A stretch of DNA of 63,203 nt from an uncultured Lachnospiraceae bacterium (GTDB taxonomy: Bacteria > Bacillota > Clostridia > Lachnospirales > Lachnospiraceae). Below the pieces are notes generated by a model that worked only from the letters and a program-made list of their open reading frames with translations, searched no databases and had not been told where the DNA came from. Made by a program: the position numbers and the translations under genes. Positions within the stretch are counted from its first letter, which is position 1; each line of letters starts with the position of its first letter. This document shows positions 59,773 to 63,203 of the stretch, one piece after another. The stretch is taken from positions 1 to 63,203 of the forward strand of contig CANPTH010000017.1 in assembly GCA_947576945.1 (NCBI GenBank), written 5' to 3'.

Positions 59773-60858
59773 ATGGAAAATTTAAAAAGCAATATTGACC
59801 ATTACATGGAATTAAAAGGAATTAAGAAATATAGTCATTTACTCATTGACATTGCACGCGAATTAGGAATGAAAGGACAAGAGGCATATGAATTTGCAGA
59901 TAAAGAAAAATCCAACTTTTCAAAAATGCTAAAAGGCGAAAGACCACTTAAATACGATTTTATTATCCCTTTGGAAAAAATATTTGGTATTTCATTGGCT
60001 CGGTTACTATATAAAGATGCGTACAAATTACCCGTTGAAAAGGGAAATGTACCATTCAATAAAGGCTTTAGATATTACGCATATTTAGATGATCCGCAAT
60101 TATATAAAGATGAATTTGATGTGTTGCTTGCAAATGATGGAAGATCTATCCTTAATCAAACTGATGAATTTGGAAAAACCTTTCTCGATTATGTAGTTGA
60201 ATATTATTCAGTTAATGGTGTAAGATATCTTCACGACGAATATGGAATAAAATTGAAATGGGCTGATAATCAATTTGAATTTAAGAAAGATAAAGGTATA
60301 ACATGGATTCATTTTGAAAATTGTATTGAGTTTGCTCGTCTTGTTGCAAGTATGAATGATATAGAACTGTTCAATGATATTTATGACTCCTATCATATGT
60401 TTTTTACAAATGGCCACTATGCTACAGAAGATTGTATTTTTTGTCAAGGTGAATATTTGGAAATAATACTGGATAATGATGACTTGTTTGATTCCATATT
60501 TGAAATGAAATCGTATGAGCTTAAGCTGGGGAGTATAGGTAGAAGGGAAAAACAAGTTGATTCTATTACATACTGCTCCATCAACCCGATCATCAATAAC
60601 TGTTTAAGATATGCATTGATACACTTGGACAAATATAGGCGTAGAGCAATAGACATATTAAAATTTGGAATTGATTACAATAGAAAAATAGCCAGCGAGA
60701 TTACTCTTAGCGATTGTTATATTTGTAATGAACTTGGCGGATTAACAAATTTTAAAAATAAAGATTATTACGAGATTGTTATTTTTGTCGATGTAGAAGT
60801 AAACGATGATGAAATAAGATATTTAGTTAGTCAATTACCGAAATTTAATAAATGGTGA
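59773..60858 (+). CDS. HTH (XRE-like) protein with large C-terminal domain, unknown function
   Basis: A 361-residue protein, AT-rich and unlike its neighbours to the left in codon use. The first 75 residues look like an XRE/Cro-type helix-turn-helix (LLIDIARELGMKGQEAYEFADKEKSNFSKMLKGERPL). A long polar C-terminal part follows, rich in aromatic and acidic residues, with no catalytic motif that I can name; the LLANDGRSILNQTDEFGKTFLDYVVEYY stretch has an ankyrin-like feel. GGAGG stands 7 nt before ATG 59773. Such proteins often regulate or belong to mobile and defence islands. Confidence 0.7.
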   Translation: MENLKSNIDHYMELKGIKKYSHLLIDIARELGMKGQEAYEFADKEKSNFSKMLKGERPLKYDFIIPLEKIFGISLARLLYKDAYKLPVEKGNVPFNKGFRYYAYLDDPQLYKDEFDVLLANDGRSILNQTDEFGKTFLDYVVEYYSVNGVRYLHDEYGIKLKWADNQFEFKKDKGITWIHFENCIEFARLVASMNDIELFNDIYDSYHMFFTNGHYATEDCIFCQGEYLEIILDNDDLFDSIFEMKSYELKLGSIGRREKQVDSITYCSINPIINNCLRYALIHLDKYRRRAIDILKFGIDYNRKIASEITLSDCYICNELGGLTNFKNKDYYEIVIFVDVEVNDDEIRYLVSQLPKFNKW

Positions 60859-60909
60859 TATATTGCGTAAGAACTATAAATCATTGAAAGAGTGCAGAGG
60901 GACAAATTT

Positions 60910-61083
60910 ATGGGAAAGCAATTTTTTGACTATGAAAATGGGGATTTTGCATATGCCATTTCGGACAATATGGCAATTGACTCAGATGGCGATATGTTAA
61001 TGCGTATGGGCGATAATATGGCTATGGATATGGAAGCGGGAGATTTGCATTTCATCTCCGATTGGTCCAATGGTGATAATTGA
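60910..61083 (+). CDS. Small acidic protein with repeated DNMA/MD motifs
   Basis: A 57-residue, Met- and Asp-rich protein. After GKQFFDYENGDFAYAI there are near repeats SDNMAIDSDGD and GDNMAMDMEAGD. The start at 60910 follows AGAGGG at 9 nt. I do not recognise a function, though very similar short proteins occur in gut Clostridia as far as I recall. It lies 51 nt downstream of the HTH gene and may be cotranscribed. Confidence 0.55.
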   Translation: MGKQFFDYENGDFAYAISDNMAIDSDGDMLMRMGDNMAMDMEAGDLHFISDWSNGDN

Positions 61084-61259
61084 ATTGACTGTGGTAAGTA
61101 CCTTTTTTCGGTTGCCGTTTTCTTATGCATATATATGCGGATGGTGTGTAGTTAAAAAGTGATTATAGATATTCAAAGGAACTGGTGTATAATACGTTTC
61201 CGTGGACGGAGACATCAGATGGATTAAAAGAGAAGATAAAAGGAACAGCGCAATGCTCG

Positions 61260-61315
61260 CTATTTTGCCTTGTGTCATGACACAGGCAGTATTTGCCAAA
61301 ATAGGAAGATTTTTT
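61260..61315 (+). terminator. Two-tier hairpin with T6 tail
   Basis: CTATTTTG (61260-61267) pairs with CAAAATAG (61297-61304). The loop itself contains a second stem that pairs GCCT..GTGTC with GACAC..AGGC (61267-61287). T6 follows at 61310-61315. Confidence 0.6.
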
Positions 61316-61446
61316 ACCTACTTACTATTTACAATAGCAGTGTAGGCTAAAAACTGAATACATAATTTCGTGACAATACTGCAATCTTCCCCAACTGTTT
61401 GCAGAATAATCAGGGATTTTGGATATTTTTATCCAACACAGCGTAA

Positions 61447-61489
61447 GGGCAGTCACAAACCGTAGGGAGCCGGTCTGGGCTGTCCTTTT
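61447..61489 (+). terminator. Long imperfect hairpin with T4 tail
   Basis: GGGCAGTC (61447-61454) plus CAAACCG (61456-61462) pair with CGGTCTG (61471-61477) plus GGCTGTCC (61478-61485), with one bulge, two wobbles and one mismatch, then TTTT. Confidence 0.5.
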
Positions 61490-61532
61490 CGTGTTAATGA
61501 AAATATGCTGACAGGAAATGAGGAAAGAAGTT

Positions 61533-61814
61533 ATGAAAATTTATCTCAGAATGTTTAATAAATTTAGACTGATTTTCATAGAATGGAACGATTTGTCTAC
61601 TATGAATAACGATATATTTCGCCGCGATGAAATCTGGTTTGTGGCAAAGGGAAAGGAGCAGAACTCTAAACTTTATTCTTTGGTAGAATTTAAGAATACA
61701 AAAGGCGAATCTGTCCGTATGGATGCAAAATATGACAAGCAATATTTAGAGGGCAAGTATGGCGCAGATCCATATCTGAAAAAAATTATAGATTGGAGTG
61801 AGGTCAATGCCTAA
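61533..61814 (+). pseudogene. rloA: C-terminal remnant of an RloA/AAA15-type ATPase
   Basis: Ninety-three codons that keep only the end of an RloA/AbiL-type AAA ATPase: LIF followed by NDIFRRDEIWFVAKG, SLVEFKNTKGESVRMDAKYDKQYLEGKYGADPYL. Walker A, Walker B and most of the protein (normally around 400 residues) are missing, and the usual TTHD-like segment is altered to IEWND. It overlaps the rloB start by 8 nt (ATGCCTAA), the original operon join. Non-functional as an ATPase. Confidence 0.72.
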
Positions 61815-62330
61815 GAAAGTTGGAACGACTCAATGGCGGAAGCAGAGACGTAAAGAATATCTGGAGAAAAAGGAATATCGTTATTGCATCTTCTGTGAGG
61901 GGAGCAAACGGAACCGCTTTATTTTGAAGGGTTTAAGCGGCTGATAGAGGATAATCCGATTTATAAGGATATGGTCTTGATTAAAATCGAGCCTTGTGCG
62001 GCGGAGACTATGCGGGTAATTGGCATGGCGGAAAGATATGTCCGCAAAAATGGGATTGACAGAGGGCAGATTTGGTGTGTGTATGATAAGGACAGTTTTC
62101 CGGCAAAAGATTTTAATGGCGTGGCGGAACGGGTGGACAAGTTGAATCTGGACAATCCAAATTTGCAGTATCATGCAGCATGGAGCAATGAGTGTATTGA
62201 GCTCTGATTTATATTGCATTTTGCTTACTATACTTCAAATAATCATAGGTCTGAATATGTTAAATTTCTGAGTGATAAGTTTAGAGAATTGGGCATTGGA
62301 AAGTATCAGAAGAATATGAAAGATATATTT
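61807..62330 (+). pseudogene. rloB: RloB family gene, disrupted by frameshift and nonsense mutation
   Basis: The start MPKKVGTTQWRKQRRKEYLEKKEYRYCIFCEG is typical RloB. A one-base deletion near 61911 shifts the frame, which ends at TGA 61942. Homology continues in the next frame: LIEDNPIYKDMVLIKIEPC, VYDKDSFPAKDFN, AWSNECIEL. The codon for the expected Trp in EL-W-FILHF is TGA (62205-62207), and homology resumes in the same frame with HFAYYTSNNHRSEYVKFLSDKF to about 62330. Two inactivating changes show that the abortive-infection-type partner of RloA is dead. Confidence 0.75.
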
Positions 62331-62795
62331 GGAAAACTGGGGATAGTGTTTACTGCAATCTATGTCATTTTTGTATTTTCGATAACGGTATTAGAAATGC
62401 AGCAGATAGTATTGGTATACATATTTAAAGCTTGGTTAATGTTGACATTATTATTAGGGCTGATGGCGTTGAGAGATCTTCCCGTATTTGGGCAAATTGT
62501 AGGTGCTATTATTGTGTATGTATTAATGATCGGAGCTAATACAATGATAAGCTTGCAATTTCTATTTGCGCTGTCTGAGAATCAGTTTTGGAAGGGAATC
62601 TATGAGACGGTACAGAGGAGTTACTGCCTCAATACCTTTAATAGCCAAATGTTGGAGGTAGATGTGAAAACATACATGATTGATTTTTTTGTATGCAAAA
62701 TTATGGATGTAATTTTGCTTGGCTTTTGCTCATCAAGGTTTATGGAAATCGTAGGAGAGGTCAGGTCGAACATTAAATATTCTAAAGAAACTTGA
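62331..62795 (+). pseudogene. Membrane-protein fragment fused in frame to the RloB tail
   Basis: After KYQKNMKDIFGKL the reading frame runs on without a stop into a hydrophobic protein with about three or four transmembrane helices (FTAIYVIFVFSITVL, AWLMLTLLLGLMALRDLPVF, IVGAIIVYVLMIGANTMI) and a polar end. It has no start or RBS of its own near the junction. It is most likely the 3' part of an unrelated gene joined to rloB by a deletion. I do not recognise the family. Confidence 0.5.
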
Positions 62796-62883
62796 ATGAC
62801 AAAGTGTATCGTATTGCTTAGTGTAGGTAACATAGATTTATGCCTATTGAAAGAAATAAAGACTTTGCCTTTTAAGCGGTCAT

Positions 62884-62938
62884 AACCCCTCATAACACTT
62901 CATACAATGTAAAAAAGTGTTATGAGGGGTTTCCTTTT
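62884..62938 (+). terminator. Strong hairpin upstream of spoIIID fragment 2
   Basis: AACCCCTCATAACACT (62884-62899) pairs perfectly over 16 bp with AGTGTTATGAGGGGTT (62916-62931), followed by TCCTTTT. Confidence 0.6.
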
Positions 62939-63068
62939 GAAAGATTATATTGAGGAGGGTGTAATCCAGACTGCCAATTATATTATTGAGAATAACGCTA
63001 CGGTGAGACAGACGGCGAAGGAATTTGGGATTAGTAAGAGTACGGTACATATGGTAGTAATAAAATAG
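62937..63068 (+). CDS. spoIIID: Short SpoIIID-like HTH protein (C-terminally truncated)
   Basis: A TTG-started frame of 43 codons that encodes KDYIEEGVIQTANYIIENNATVRQTAKEFGISKSTVHMVVIK. It contains the complete SpoIIID N-terminus and helix-turn-helix, but it stops where SpoIIID (about 80-95 residues) continues after STVHKD. GAGGGG in the hairpin lies about 7 nt before the TTG and may act as RBS. It may be a functional mini-HTH or, more likely, a remnant; copy 1 is frameshifted. Confidence 0.5.
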   Translation: MKDYIEEGVIQTANYIIENNATVRQTAKEFGISKSTVHMVVIK

Positions 63069-63104
63069 AACGGTTTGTGTGGGCTGTACAGTAGTGGAGA
63101 ACAG

Positions 63105-63146
63105 GGCATTTGGAGGAATTGTTATAGGGCTTCCAAATGCCTTTTT
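63105..63146 (+). terminator. Intrinsic terminator near the right edge
   Basis: GGCATTTGGA (63105-63114) pairs perfectly with TCCAAATGCC (63132-63141), followed by T5. Confidence 0.78.
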
Positions 63147-63203
63147 AAATATTAGATTGTGAAATGTAAGGCCTGCGGGTATAATAAAATTATAATGGTA
63201 TGT

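Larger units (their letters stand above)
61084..61532. other. 449-bp non-coding stretch with two terminator hairpins
   Basis: It contains strong hairpins at 61260-61315 and 61447-61489, and no coding frame with an RBS. The sequence between them is not repeated elsewhere in the window. It may be the non-coding edge of a former mobile element, or hold a small RNA. Confidence 0.45.
62879..63071. repeat. Direct repeat copy 2: terminator hairpin plus spoIIID fragment
   Basis: This is the counterpart of 59116-59297. It carries an extra ten bases (AACACTTCAT) in the hairpin and one extra T in the reading frame; the remainder is closely similar. Confidence 0.75.

Overview
The window looks like chromosomal DNA of a spore-forming Gram-positive anaerobe of the Lachnospiraceae (Clostridia). 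The grounds are moderate GC, strong GGAGG ribosome binding sites, sigma-A promoters, polytopic membrane proteins typical of that family, spoIIID-like fragments, and the ispE, murI and asnS neighbourhood. No rRNA or tRNA gene and no CRISPR array was seen.

Region 1 (1-45.8 kb) is a very large cell-surface glycan locus. It starts with a methyltransferase remnant and part of a pseudaminic acid pathway: pseF and an ATP-grasp ligase on plus, then pseI and a fold-III PLP decarboxylase on minus. A HepT/MntA-type toxin-antitoxin pair follows. Next come a GT52-like transferase, an ABC flippase, GtrA, an acyltransferase, an RffA/WecE-type aminotransferase, a GNAT, a GtrB-type GT2, several polytopic GT-C-like proteins and an O-antigen ligase/polymerase. 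From a clear promoter at 19358, a bacillosamine-like (Pgl) operon runs PglF, PglE, DUF2164, PglC, a fold-II PLP enzyme, an ATP-grasp ligase and a PglA-like GT4. UDP-GalNAcA synthesis (dehydrogenase plus epimerase), GT10, a sugar formyltransferase and more GT4 enzymes follow. The locus ends with a Dlt-like set at 38.9-44.6 kb: a DltD-like esterase, a DltA-like adenylating enzyme, a stand-alone formyltransferase, a DltC-like carrier protein and an MBOAT acyltransferase. I consider this set the best candidate for an undescribed system. It would transfer an N-formylated aminoacyl group to a surface polymer.

Region 2 (45.8-58.7 kb) is mostly housekeeping: a conserved 206-residue protein, ispE, a GntR regulator, murI, a MATE transporter, a DUF1934 protein, a trigger-factor-like lipoprotein, asnS and an NlpC/P60 hydrolase. 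It ends with a LIC_10190-type membrane protein. Upstream of that gene are a promoter whose spacer contains nine G residues, and three 11-bp direct repeats.

Region 3 (58.7-63.2 kb) is AT-rich and full of gene wreckage: a nucleotidyltransferase that has lost its catalytic motif, two truncated spoIIID copies that bracket about 4 kb, an HTH protein, and a decayed RloA/RloB pair fused to a membrane-protein fragment. It resembles the scar of a defence or mobile island.

A near-palindromic intergenic repeat occurs as one full copy (2568-2670) and two half copies (34841 and 42672) inside the glycan locus.
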